Position numbers and translations under genes: made by a program
Assembly (NCBI GenBank): GCA_947454465.1
Contig: CANGJP010000001.1
Span: forward strand, 1 to 64,000
DNA from: Pseudomonadota bacterium
GTDB taxonomy: Bacteria > Pseudomonadota > Gammaproteobacteria > Steroidobacterales > Steroidobacteraceae
Length of the DNA stretch: 64,000 bases
Reading direction: 5' to 3'
Shown here: positions 52,377-62,078 of the stretch, piece by piece
How positions within the stretch are numbered: the stretch's first letter is position 1
Layout of the letters: each line of letters starts with the position of its first letter
Notes under the pieces: generated by a model
The model's database searches: none
The model's input: the letters and a program-made list of their open reading frames with translations, nothing else
Told to the model about the DNA's origin: nothing

Positions 52377-53842
52377 ATGGATTTATGCCCTCCGACACTT
52401 CCTCCGATTGTAATGACAAACCCTTGTGGTTGGCTTTAGATCAAGGTGGGCATGCCAGCCGCGCATTGGTATTTAATCAACGGGGTCAGCAAGTGGTGCA
52501 CGCCTATGCGGCAATCAGTACAGAGCGTATTGGCTCAGACCGCGTAGAACACAATGCGGACGAAATAGTCGCATCGCTACGGAAAGTGATAGACGATGTG
52601 GCCAAGTCCCTAGGAGTAGATGTACGACGAGTACGTGCGGCCGGTCTGGCCACACAACGTTCAAGTGTAGTTTGCTGGGATCAACAAAATGGTAATCCCT
52701 TGTCACCCGTACTGAGTTGGCAAGACCGACGCAATGCGGACTTAGTCACTGCCCTTAGACCCTACAAGAATGAAATCCAGGAGCAAACAGGGCTGGTGTT
52801 ATCACCACACTATGGCGCCAGTAAGTTACGCTGGTGCTTGGATCATCTAGCAGCAGTACAAACAGCTCAGCAAATGGGTTGCTTGCACTGTGGCCCACTG
52901 GCTAGCTATTTATTGTTCACCCTTTTGAAGGAGCGACCCTATGTAGTTGATCCGGCCAATGCTTCACGCACGCAACTCTGGTCTCCAGCCAGTGGCGCTT
53001 GGTGCGAAAGCCTACTGCAGAAATTCGGCATTCCTAACGATCTCCTACCGAAGCCAGTGCCCACTCAATTTAATTATGGTTCACTAAACTTTGGTCATCA
53101 GACAATTCCATTGCGTATATGTACTGGGGATCAAGCGGCCATGCCATTTGCCAATGGCCCCTTACACCTAGATACACTCTATGTAAATTTAGGTACCGGT
53201 GCGTTCATCATGGCACCAACCCATCGATCCATCTTGCATGCAGCCCCTCTACTTCGTAGCGTGTTATGTTCTGAGGGTGACACAGTTATGTATGCGCTCG
53301 AAGGTACAGTCAATGGTGCCGGTGCTGCATTGAGCTGGTGGGCTAACCAATCCGGAATTGACCCTTGGCCAAACCTTAACAGTTTAAGTCGCACCCAAAT
53401 AACTGGAAAACAAGTCCCTTTTTTCATCAATGCCGTGGGAGGCATCGCATCCCCTTACTGGTCAGCAGAATCCGAACCTCGCTTCATCGAAAATAGCAAC
53501 CATGACGATCAGGATTATTTGATTGCCATCATTGAGAGCATCGCATTTCTTATTAATGCCAACATTCAGATCATGCGTAAACACCTTCCCTCCCTAAACA
53601 AAATCTTAGTTGGCGGTGGCTTGAGCGCCTGCATCTACTTGAATGAATGCCTAGCAGACCTAAGTGGCCTTCCTGTTATGCGATTAAGTGAACGTGAACT
53701 CACAGGAAGAGGCTTAGCCTATCTGACCGCAGCTCGACCACACGATTGGCAGCACATCTCCCACAACCTATCGATTAAACCAACGTCTAACACCGCTTTA
53801 CATGATCGAGAACAGCGCTGGCGAACGCTCATCGAAGACTAG
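52373..53842 (+). CDS. FGGY-family carbohydrate kinase (glycerol kinase-like)
   Basis: LWLALDQGGHASRALVFNQRGQ, AAGLATQRSSVVCWDQQNGNPLSPVLSWQDRR, ALEGTVNGAGAALSWWANQ; 4-nt overlap with glpD-like gene. Confidence 0.85.
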   Translation: MNGFMPSDTSSDCNDKPLWLALDQGGHASRALVFNQRGQQVVHAYAAISTERIGSDRVEHNADEIVASLRKVIDDVAKSLGVDVRRVRAAGLATQRSSVVCWDQQNGNPLSPVLSWQDRRNADLVTALRPYKNEIQEQTGLVLSPHYGASKLRWCLDHLAAVQTAQQMGCLHCGPLASYLLFTLLKERPYVVDPANASRTQLWSPASGAWCESLLQKFGIPNDLLPKPVPTQFNYGSLNFGHQTIPLRICTGDQAAMPFANGPLHLDTLYVNLGTGAFIMAPTHRSILHAAPLLRSVLCSEGDTVMYALEGTVNGAGAALSWWANQSGIDPWPNLNSLSRTQITGKQVPFFINAVGGIASPYWSAESEPRFIENSNHDDQDYLIAIIESIAFLINANIQIMRKHLPSLNKILVGGGLSACIYLNECLADLSGLPVMRLSERELTGRGLAYLTAARPHDWQHISHNLSIKPTSNTALHDREQRWRTLIED

Positions 53843-54248
53843 TGTCCTAATAAGACACATGAATTATGTAACATGTATTCGCCCCAATCTTAACGCCCAT
53901 TCCTCATAGCAATGATTCTAACAGCATTACATTTTGGGCGACTCATCACACTTTAATGGTTTCACCGTGGTAGAGATGAGCTTCATCGGAGATGATGGAG
54001 CCGTCAAAGACAATTTCGCTTCAACTTAATTCATGCACTTGAATATAAACGGCTCATCTAAGTTGACGGCCAGATCCTATGAACTGACCACAGTAAGAAT
54101 TTTGACTATGACAAACATGATTAAATTAACCAGCTTTTCGTAGTTCCAGATCTGACATCCATGTTGAAAAAACAGCATTGCAGACAAATTGGGAGCGGGC
54201 ACTGTCCACCCATGCTACGAGATTGCTATAAAGATGTAGCAGTCAATC

Positions 54249-56390
54249 ATGATTGAACCACTCATTCCCGCTGCCAACAGCAAAGTCATATTGATTGTCG
54301 ATGATGACAGCACCATGCGCGGGATGACACAACTCGCCCTGCATCAATCAGGATTTATTGTAGTCACTGCATCCGATGGCAGTGAAGCGCTCGAAAAAGT
54401 CGCGCAACAAAAAATAGACTGTATAGTCACTGATATCGTGATGCCTAAGATGAATGGCATCGAGTTATGTAGCATGATTCGCGTATTGCCGGGAGGCAAC
54501 CGAATACAAATACTCATCATGACCGGATTAGATGACCTTGAGTCTATTCAAAAAGCCTGTGCTGCTGGCGCCAATGATTTTGCCAGCAAAGGATTTCATC
54601 CATCATTACTGGTTGAACGGGTTCGTTATCTACTGCGCAATCAAGATCTACAAGATACGCTACATCAGAGCGAGCAAAGGCTCAATTATGCAGAGCGATT
54701 GGCTTCAGTAGGGCATTGGGAACGAACCATAAATGGCACGACTCAAGCGATATCACCTACTGTCTGTAAATTCTTAGACAATAAGAACATATCGGAAATC
54801 ACTTGGGACTATCTCTGTGATCACACACACCCTGATGACGTGCCTTACCTGAAGGCAAACATGGAGCACGCCATCAAAAATTTCAGCAACTTTCAACTTG
54901 AACATCGCTACATCAGCAACAAAGGAGCCCTGCGTATCCTGCGCCACCAGGGTGAATTCAACCGTGATGCCAATGGAAATTGGATTATCTATAGTACCGT
55001 ACAAGATGTCACTGAAAACCGAGTACAAGAAGAACGAATTCGATTTTTAGCTTTTAAAGATCCGCTGACTGAATTACCAAATCGAGCTGCCGCCATTCGC
55101 GATCTTGCTCGTCTTCTTGATTATCATAAAGATGATAATAGCTTGGTTGCTGTACTCGCCATCTGTCTTGATGACTTTAATCGTATTACAGGATCACTCG
55201 GACAAGATGCCAGCGACACCGTCCTTAAGGCGGTCAGTGATATTCTTCGTAAGCAAATCCGTGATCCTTTACAAGACCTAACTAATAACGATGATCCCAA
55301 AGAGGCACTATTGATTGCTCACTCAGAAGGGGAGAAATTCATCTGTATAGTCAATCATCTAAAATTTACTGAAGCAGCCAGTGCAATAGCCAAACGAATA
55401 CAACGAGCTATTTCTGCACCAATAAAAGTAGCTGATATGGAATTACAACTGACTGCATCTATTGGTATCAGTCTGTGCCCAAACGATACTCAGGATGCAC
55501 ATCAACTTCTTGACAATGCCTTCACGGCATTACTCCATGCCTGTGATCATAAAAATGCTTGTCAACTTTTCTCTGATGACCTCAACCACGCTGCGCGACA
55601 ACGGTTATCACTGGAAGTAGAACTCGTCAGAGCCATGGAGAATCAAGAGTTTGAGCTATTCTACCAACCACGGCTTAACCTGTCTGATAACAGCATTCGA
55701 GGCGCAGAAGCCTTGGTCAGATGGCGCCATCCACAACGCGGAATTATTGGCCCTAGTGAATTCATCTTATTGCTAGAAGAAATGGGTCTCATCGGCAAAG
55801 TAGGCAACCAAGTCATTAACATGGCAGCGCAACAGGCTGCCCTGTGGCAACGCACTATCGATCCTGATTTTCGCGTTTCGTTCAACGTATCGCCATTACA
55901 ATTCGGTCTCGTCGATCTCGTGACTGAAATTGATGCGGCAGTTAAGCGTACCGGAGCGCAGCATACCAACTTGGAAATGGAAGTCACTGAAAGTGCGTTG
56001 ATGAGCGATCCCGAACAAGTCATCAGCATTTTAAGAGCCTTACGTAATCGTGGCTTGCGTATAGCCATGGATGATTTCGGTACGGGTTTTTCATCTTTAG
56101 GAATGTTACGCGACATGCCCGTCGATATTCTCAAAATTGACCGCAGCTTTGTGAAAGACATTGGCGTTACAGCCACTGGAAGCGCAATGGTCAATGCCAT
56201 TCTGGTAATGGCGCGCGCACTTAATTTAAAATGCGTTGCTGAAGGGGTTGAAATGGACACCCAGCTCCATTTTTTAACCCACAATCACTGTAATGAAGCG
56301 CAAGGTTACTTGCTTGCTAAACCCATGACAGCACAACACCTTGAACACTGGATCAAACAATGGCGACAAGAAAAAATTAACGCCGCATAG
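54249..56390 (+). CDS. Response regulator (REC)-PAS-degenerate GGDEF-EAL protein, predicted c-di-GMP phosphodiesterase
   Basis: REC: VDDDSTMRGM...IVTDIVMPKMNG; PAS-like segment; GGDEF site reads SEGEKF; EAL: EALVRW, FNVSPLQF, MEVTES, MDDFGTGFSSL, LKIDRSFV, AEGVE, AQGYLLAKPM. Confidence 0.94.
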   Translation: MIEPLIPAANSKVILIVDDDSTMRGMTQLALHQSGFIVVTASDGSEALEKVAQQKIDCIVTDIVMPKMNGIELCSMIRVLPGGNRIQILIMTGLDDLESIQKACAAGANDFASKGFHPSLLVERVRYLLRNQDLQDTLHQSEQRLNYAERLASVGHWERTINGTTQAISPTVCKFLDNKNISEITWDYLCDHTHPDDVPYLKANMEHAIKNFSNFQLEHRYISNKGALRILRHQGEFNRDANGNWIIYSTVQDVTENRVQEERIRFLAFKDPLTELPNRAAAIRDLARLLDYHKDDNSLVAVLAICLDDFNRITGSLGQDASDTVLKAVSDILRKQIRDPLQDLTNNDDPKEALLIAHSEGEKFICIVNHLKFTEAASAIAKRIQRAISAPIKVADMELQLTASIGISLCPNDTQDAHQLLDNAFTALLHACDHKNACQLFSDDLNHAARQRLSLEVELVRAMENQEFELFYQPRLNLSDNSIRGAEALVRWRHPQRGIIGPSEFILLLEEMGLIGKVGNQVINMAAQQAALWQRTIDPDFRVSFNVSPLQFGLVDLVTEIDAAVKRTGAQHTNLEMEVTESALMSDPEQVISILRALRNRGLRIAMDDFGTGFSSLGMLRDMPVDILKIDRSFVKDIGVTATGSAMVNAILVMARALNLKCVAEGVEMDTQLHFLTHNHCNEAQGYLLAKPMTAQHLEHWIKQWRQEKINAA

Positions 56391-56393
56391 TTG

Positions 56394-57398
56394 TTATTCA
56401 ATATTTAAACGTGATAACACCCATTCATCTGCCCAACGCTTTCCAACAATGCTACTCATGAAGCCGCAATGACCACCGTAGTCAGATAAAGTGATGTTCA
56501 GATACGGATTCTTAGCGAGTAAACCAGCATCAACTACGGGCACGATTGGATCGTCTTTAGCTAGCAAAATATGACTTTTTATTTCTAAAGGAGCCAATGT
56601 TTCGCCCAACAAAGAATAGCCATCGTAATAATCACGTACACCCCTGAATCCGGCATAGTTCCGCACCAGAATATCTGTCAATTCGGTGATGCTATTACCA
56701 GCCATCATTTCGGTGAAATCATAAAGCTCAGGAAATAACTTTTGTTTACGTTTGAGCACCTGCTTCCACTTGTTCAAAAAATATTCCCTGTAGATAGGCA
56801 ATCCCGACGCCAATGCTGTATCGCTTGTTTGTGGGTTTAATGCCGGACATATTGCTATCACTGTACGTAAAGCAATTCGAGCAATTTTGGCTTGTGCTGC
56901 AACGCGCAATACGAAGTTACCACCTAAAGAAAATCCAGACAGTGACAAATCCTTAATACTGTAGTGCTGCTGAATGACACGCACCACATCCACAACTTCA
57001 TTCAGAAGACAGGAATGGAACAAGCCCTGATTAAGGTGTTCGGTATCTCCATGATCTCGTAAATTTAATCTGCAGACGTTGTAACCTGCTTGATAAAGTT
57101 GTGCAGCCAATGACAATACATAGTTAGACTCCGCGCTTCCTAGCCAGCCGTGCACGATGATCATCCATGGAAGATCCCGACCTTGAAGAGAACAGTGCGC
57201 CTGCAAGCATACGCCACCATCTGACTCAAAAACTATAGATTTTGAATCTCGCCGCACATGCCTTGAACGCCACAATACGGGCAATCGCCAGGGCTTTAAA
57301 GTCGGCAATATGGACTGTAAGTGAGGATTACGTATCCAGTTGGGCGGATTGAATATGTACGTCTCAGAACTGGGTATTGGAACGGCAGAAATACTCAA
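56394..57398 (-). CDS. Alpha/beta hydrolase, YheT family
   Basis: NPHLQSILPTLKP, MIIVHGWLGSAESNYVLSLAAQLYQAGYNVCRLNLRDHGDTEHLNQGLFHS, SGFSLGGNFVLR, GGHCGFM. Confidence 0.93.
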   Translation of the reverse strand: MSISAVPIPSSETYIFNPPNWIRNPHLQSILPTLKPWRLPVLWRSRHVRRDSKSIVFESDGGVCLQAHCSLQGRDLPWMIIVHGWLGSAESNYVLSLAAQLYQAGYNVCRLNLRDHGDTEHLNQGLFHSCLLNEVVDVVRVIQQHYSIKDLSLSGFSLGGNFVLRVAAQAKIARIALRTVIAICPALNPQTSDTALASGLPIYREYFLNKWKQVLKRKQKLFPELYDFTEMMAGNSITELTDILVRNYAGFRGVRDYYDGYSLLGETLAPLEIKSHILLAKDDPIVPVVDAGLLAKNPYLNITLSDYGGHCGFMSSIVGKRWADEWVLSRLNIE

Positions 57399-57474
57399 AC
57401 TGACTTCACTCTATTTATTAAATAACATTGCAGTAGCCTAGCGCGTATTATCAGCATCGCCCAGATCAGTCACA

Positions 57475-59151
57475 ATGGTCAGCATGAAACCCCGAGATTT
57501 GGATTCACCTAGCATGTACATGAGCTTTTTCGGCCTTAGCGAAAAGCCCTTCGCGATCACACCTAATCCGCGCTATCTTTATATGAGTGAGCGGCATGCG
57601 GAAGCATTGGCGCACCTGATGTATGGCCTGAATGAAGCCGGCGGCTTCATTCAACTTACCGGAGAAGTGGGTACTGGGAAAACTACGGTGGTTCGGACAC
57701 TATTAGATCAGCTCCCCCAACATGCCGATGTCGCCGTAATTCTTAATCCGCGGCTATCACCTTCTGAGTTACTTCTCACTATCTGCGAGGAACTCAACAT
57801 CTCGCTCAATGATGCAGACAAGAATAGCCTGAAATCATTAGTGGATGCTCTGAATGCGCGCTTACTCACTGCTCATGCCAAAGGCCGAAAGGTGGTGGTC
57901 ATCGTGGATGAAGCGCAAAATCTGCTTCCTGAAACACTTGAGCAGGTCAGATTACTGACCAATCTGGAAACTGCGACACATAAGCTGCTGCAAATTATTC
58001 TCATTGGCCAACCTGAATTGCGTGATTTACTAGCACGGAACGACCTACGTCAGCTTGCCCAACGCATCACAGGACGCTTTCATCTCACACCATTAAACAG
58101 TGATGATACAGCCGCCTATGTTCGTCATCGTATGCAAGTTGCAGGTGCAATACACGAGGTATTCACTGATCGTGCTTTACAAGCTATACATCGTACTAGT
58201 CGAGGCATCCCACGCCTAATTAATATCATATGTGATCGCGCTTTACTCGGAGCTTACACTAAAGGCGAGCACCAAATTGATACTGTGTTAATTAACGCAG
58301 CCTCAACAGAAATTCACGGTGAAAGGTCATCGCCTCTTCGCTGGCCTTGGTTGGCACTCACTGTAATTATGATTGGCTCCGCGACAGCTATCATCTATCA
58401 CTACTGGCCACGTAATGACACCCAACCTGTTGTGGAAACTACTACCATTACTGCATCACCTGGTGCCATCCGCCCACCACCTTTATCCTTAGATGTTGGG
58501 CAAGCCTTGCAGCAATATGCCTCATCAACTGGTACAGACAGTGCCTTAACAACTTTATTCGCAATGTGGGGAGCACGCTATGCGCCCGGCGGACCCCGTA
58601 GCTGCCAGCAAGCTTTGGCGCAAGATTTAGAGTGCGTATTCCAGAAAGGCTCGTGGGAACTATTACGCAGCCTTAACCGTCCGGCTATTTTGCATTTATC
58701 CGATGACCAAGGGGCAGCGCATCAAGTTGTTATTATTGAGTTGACGACGACCACCGCGCGCCTCATGTTGGATCAGCACATTTTTTCAGTTACCACGGCT
58801 TCATTATCGCGTTACTGGAACGGTGATTTTTTGTTGCTATGGCGTCCAAAAATCCATGACCAAAAGGTTCTGAGTCTGGGCGCACAGGGTGCAGACGTAC
58901 TTTGGTTACGCCAGGCCTTGGCCAGCCTCAAAGGGGAACCTTCCCCCAAAAATACCAACCCCGTATTTGATGAGGAACTCATGGCCAGCCTTGCTGACTT
59001 TCAACGTGCTCATCGTTTACATGCCGACGGACTAGCTGGACTGCAAACGCATGTTGCCCTTGATGCTGCGACGGCGAATGATGGCAGCCCAACTCTTATT
59101 AACTCCTCACTCAGATTACAACCCTCAAGCATTGGCGAATTGATACCATGA
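57475..59151 (+). CDS. ExeA-like AAA ATPase with C-terminal peptidoglycan-binding domain
   Basis: MSFFGLSEKPFAITPNPRYLYMSERHAEALAHLMYGL, GEVGTGKTTVVRTLL, VVVIVDEAQNLLPETLEQVRLLTNLET; TM; C-terminal PG_binding_1-like repeat. Confidence 0.92.
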   Translation: MVSMKPRDLDSPSMYMSFFGLSEKPFAITPNPRYLYMSERHAEALAHLMYGLNEAGGFIQLTGEVGTGKTTVVRTLLDQLPQHADVAVILNPRLSPSELLLTICEELNISLNDADKNSLKSLVDALNARLLTAHAKGRKVVVIVDEAQNLLPETLEQVRLLTNLETATHKLLQIILIGQPELRDLLARNDLRQLAQRITGRFHLTPLNSDDTAAYVRHRMQVAGAIHEVFTDRALQAIHRTSRGIPRLINIICDRALLGAYTKGEHQIDTVLINAASTEIHGERSSPLRWPWLALTVIMIGSATAIIYHYWPRNDTQPVVETTTITASPGAIRPPPLSLDVGQALQQYASSTGTDSALTTLFAMWGARYAPGGPRSCQQALAQDLECVFQKGSWELLRSLNRPAILHLSDDQGAAHQVVIIELTTTTARLMLDQHIFSVTTASLSRYWNGDFLLLWRPKIHDQKVLSLGAQGADVLWLRQALASLKGEPSPKNTNPVFDEELMASLADFQRAHRLHADGLAGLQTHVALDAATANDGSPTLINSSLRLQPSSIGELIP

Positions 59152-59825
59152 GCTTTATCCTCGATGCCCTAAAAAAATCTGATCAGGAACGTCGGCGTCA
59201 GCAAGCTCCAAGCGTGACTGATTTAACCTATGGTCAACGTACTCGATCCAAACCGCTATGGATCTGGTTAGTAATCGGGTTAGCGCTGCTCAATTTTGTT
59301 TTGTTGATGCTATTGTGGGTAGGTAATAACACTCCGAGTACGCTGACCGTCCGGAATGAAGGCAGCAGTTCGACAAGCACGATGAGCCAGGTAATGACAC
59401 CCGCTGTATCATCCCTAAACCGCGAAGTTAGGGTATTGGAAGAAGAAGCCAGCAACCCCACTGATTCTGAAGACACCACCAGCATCCTACTGAATAATGC
59501 CAGCTCATCAGAGAGTGCACCTTTAGTACAAGCCGCATCAGCAAGCACTAACCAAAATGGGATTACAACCTATACGCAGAGCAATCACTCTGGTCAGATG
59601 CCCACCTTTGCAAGCCTAGGTGGTGCAGCAGCCTTGAATCTTGCAGATCTGCGTCTCGACTTACACGTGTATTCTGACGCCAAAATGCAGCGCTTTGCTT
59701 TTATTAATAGTAAAAAATATCTTGAAGGCCAAGCCTTGATCGAAGGGCCCCTATTAGAGCAAATCACCACAGAAGGCGTCATTCTAAGTTACCGAGGCCA
59801 ACGATTTCTGTTACCAAGACAGTAA
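59148..59825 (+). CDS. GspB/ExeB-like general secretion pathway protein
   Basis: MSFILDALKKSDQERRRQQAPSV start, single TM, C-terminal LDLHVYSDAKMQRFAFINSKKYLEGQAL...GVILSYRGQRFLLPR. Confidence 0.9.
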   Translation: MSFILDALKKSDQERRRQQAPSVTDLTYGQRTRSKPLWIWLVIGLALLNFVLLMLLWVGNNTPSTLTVRNEGSSSTSTMSQVMTPAVSSLNREVRVLEEEASNPTDSEDTTSILLNNASSSESAPLVQAASASTNQNGITTYTQSNHSGQMPTFASLGGAAALNLADLRLDLHVYSDAKMQRFAFINSKKYLEGQALIEGPLLEQITTEGVILSYRGQRFLLPRQ

Positions 59826-60017
59826 CCTCATTCGTTCAAGACTTGCCGTCTGACTATCGATACTTGTCCGGCTACTACCCAGCAGATCTAGAGCTTATTC
59901 ACTAACGGGTCTAATTGCTGTAGACAATCATTTTGTTCATACAGTCGTTTATATTTCGCTATTTTGTATACAACGCGATGCTAGATTACTGCGACCTAAA
60001 CGCTGTTCGGTCAAATT

Positions 60018-60345
60018 GTCATTGCATTTAGTTGCATAGGCGGCAGATCACCGCCAGCTGCGCCTGTAAGCATACCGTCTAGCGGGCACTCTTTTTTGTT
60101 TCTTAACCATGCGGCCTGTTGCTGCCTCAACGCATCAAGCAGTCTTTGTCCTTTTTCATGGCGCCATCGGGTGATGTGGAAGATGCAACCAGCTTCAACA
60201 GTTCACCATAGTCACGATCCATGTTCTCTTAAATTTTAAGTTGCTGATCTCGCAGGGTGAGCACCGTGTTCATCCCCCTGTCTTTAAGCCAATATTCAGG
60301 ACGATCACTGCACTCTGACGATGCTAAGCTTGTAATCTGTTGAAA
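60018..60345 (-). pseudogene. Decayed coding remnant, possibly LprI/DUF1311-like
   Basis: Minus-strand pieces in two frames: SSECSDRPEYWLKDRGMNTVLTLRDQQLKI*ENMDRDYGELLKLVASS and KGQRLLDALRQQQAAWLRNKKECPLDGMLTGAAGGDLPPMQLNAMTI*. Confidence 0.35.
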
Positions 60346-60468
60346 AATATAACCACACCAAAGCAACTTGGAGGCATTTGATTCCATCAGGTTCGTCACT
60401 GAAAAGAGCTGAGATGGTATCTGATCTTTATCTGGATCTACGCCCTGCTGACGTCCAGGTTGCGTTCC

Positions 60469-60960
60469 TTATTGCTTCTGCGTCTCTAACGCCTCACCAG
60501 ACAACCGATAAACCGTCCACTCACTCATGGGTTTTGCACCCATTTTTTGGTAGAACTCAATGGCACGCTGATTCCAGTTCAGAACCGACCATTCGAACCG
60601 ACCACAGCCACGCAGCAGAGCGCGGTCTCTAACGGCCTGCCATAACGCCGTGCCAATGCCCTGACCACGCCAGTGAAGACGCACATATAGATCCTCTAAA
60701 TAAACACCAGGTTTGGCGAGAAAAGTTGAGTAGTTATAGAAGTACAGCGCAAAACCCACGGGTTGATCTGCGACCCTCGCCAGCAACACTTGGGCATGGG
60801 GTTGGGGACCGAACAAATGCTCACGTAATTGCTGCTCGGTAGCTTTAACCTCAAGTGTTAACCGTTCAAATTCAGCCAGCTCATAAATCATGGCCAATAT
60901 ATCTGGCACGTCTGCCGAGACTGCGGACTGAATGCTGAAATTGGCTATGGTCTTATGCAT
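60469..60960 (-). CDS. GNAT family N-acetyltransferase
   Basis: YELAEFERL, VGFALYFYNYSTFLAKPGVYLEDLYVRLHWRGQGIGTALWQAV, EWSVLNWNQRAIEFYQKMGA. Confidence 0.93.
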   Translation of the reverse strand: MHKTIANFSIQSAVSADVPDILAMIYELAEFERLTLEVKATEQQLREHLFGPQPHAQVLLARVADQPVGFALYFYNYSTFLAKPGVYLEDLYVRLHWRGQGIGTALWQAVRDRALLRGCGRFEWSVLNWNQRAIEFYQKMGAKPMSEWTVYRLSGEALETQKQ

Positions 60961-61126
60961 GAAGCCTTCATCCTATAAATCAATGTGGGCGCAACTTTGA
61001 CTTTTGTCATACATGCCCATAATTATTTACTAAATTTTAATAATACACTTGCTGAATTCATTGTTATAAGCGTAACTTATTGATCTTTAATACTCACGCC
61101 AAAAATTAGATTAGAGTTTCTTAATA

Positions 61127-62050
61127 ATGAGCGATACCAGCAAATTGCCTTTAAATGCCCTGCGAGTATTCGTTTCGGTCGCCGAACATCTTAGTTTCAC
61201 TGACGCGGCAAGAGTGCTGGAGGTAACACCGGCAGCGGTCAGTGCACAGATCAAATCACTGGAAGACTCTCTCGAAACCCCCCTGTTTTATCGGCACAGC
61301 CGTTCGGTACGCCTGACCCCGCAAGGTGCACAGCTACTTCCTGGTGCACAACGGGGTTTCGACGAATTGGGGCGTGCAATTGAGCAACTGCGCAACCATC
61401 GCAGCAGCGGTCTACTGAATATCAGCCTACTGAATTCCTTCCTGCAGCAGTGGCTGCTGCCGCGCCTGACTGACTTCTACCAACAGCACCCCGAAATCGA
61501 TCTGCGCTTTAATGCCAGTCGCGCACTGGTGGACTTTTCCCAAACCGACTTCCATGCGGCGGTTCGTTACGGCAGTGGCCGCTGGCCAGACCTGCGAGCT
61601 GAGCATGTCATGGATGATTGGGTATTTCCGGTAGCCAGCCCCGATCTCTATGCCCAACTTGGTCCTGTCAACACCGTCGGTGAATTACAAAAATACCGCC
61701 TTCTTAACAGTCAGCATGAGCCCTGGTCTGACTGGTTGCGCCGATTAGGTGGCGATACCACTCGACTTGAGCCAGGACCAATGTTGGAAGATTCGATAGC
61801 TGCATTACATGCGGCTGAACTGGGACAAGGACTAGCACTAGCGCGCTGGTCATTAGTAGCGGATGATTTGTCTGTAGGTAGACTGGTTCGCGTGGGTACC
61901 CAAAGCGTCCGTCAACGCGCCGCCTATTACTTGGTTGCGCCGCCAGAACACTTTGCCTTGCCCAAACTACAACATTTTCACAGTTGGCTGAGTCATTGTT
62001 GCCAACAATTTCTGCCACCCGAAGGCGAGCGACTAGAGCCTACTGACTGA
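61127..62050 (+). CDS. LysR family transcriptional regulator (GcvA-like)
   Basis: LPLNALRVFVSVAEHLSFTDAARVLEVTPAAVSAQIKSLEDSLETPLFYRHSRSVRLTPQG. Confidence 0.93.
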   Translation: MSDTSKLPLNALRVFVSVAEHLSFTDAARVLEVTPAAVSAQIKSLEDSLETPLFYRHSRSVRLTPQGAQLLPGAQRGFDELGRAIEQLRNHRSSGLLNISLLNSFLQQWLLPRLTDFYQQHPEIDLRFNASRALVDFSQTDFHAAVRYGSGRWPDLRAEHVMDDWVFPVASPDLYAQLGPVNTVGELQKYRLLNSQHEPWSDWLRRLGGDTTRLEPGPMLEDSIAALHAAELGQGLALARWSLVADDLSVGRLVRVGTQSVRQRAAYYLVAPPEHFALPKLQHFHSWLSHCCQQFLPPEGERLEPTD

Positions 62051-62078
62051 CGGCCCTTCAAATTAGAGCTTGGATGTA

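Noticed and set aside
55661-56284. 207-aa minus-strand ORF
   Set aside because: Antisense to the EAL domain coding region; shadow ORF.
60378-60632. 84-aa plus-strand ORF
   Set aside because: Mostly antisense to the GNAT gene; no recognisable motif.
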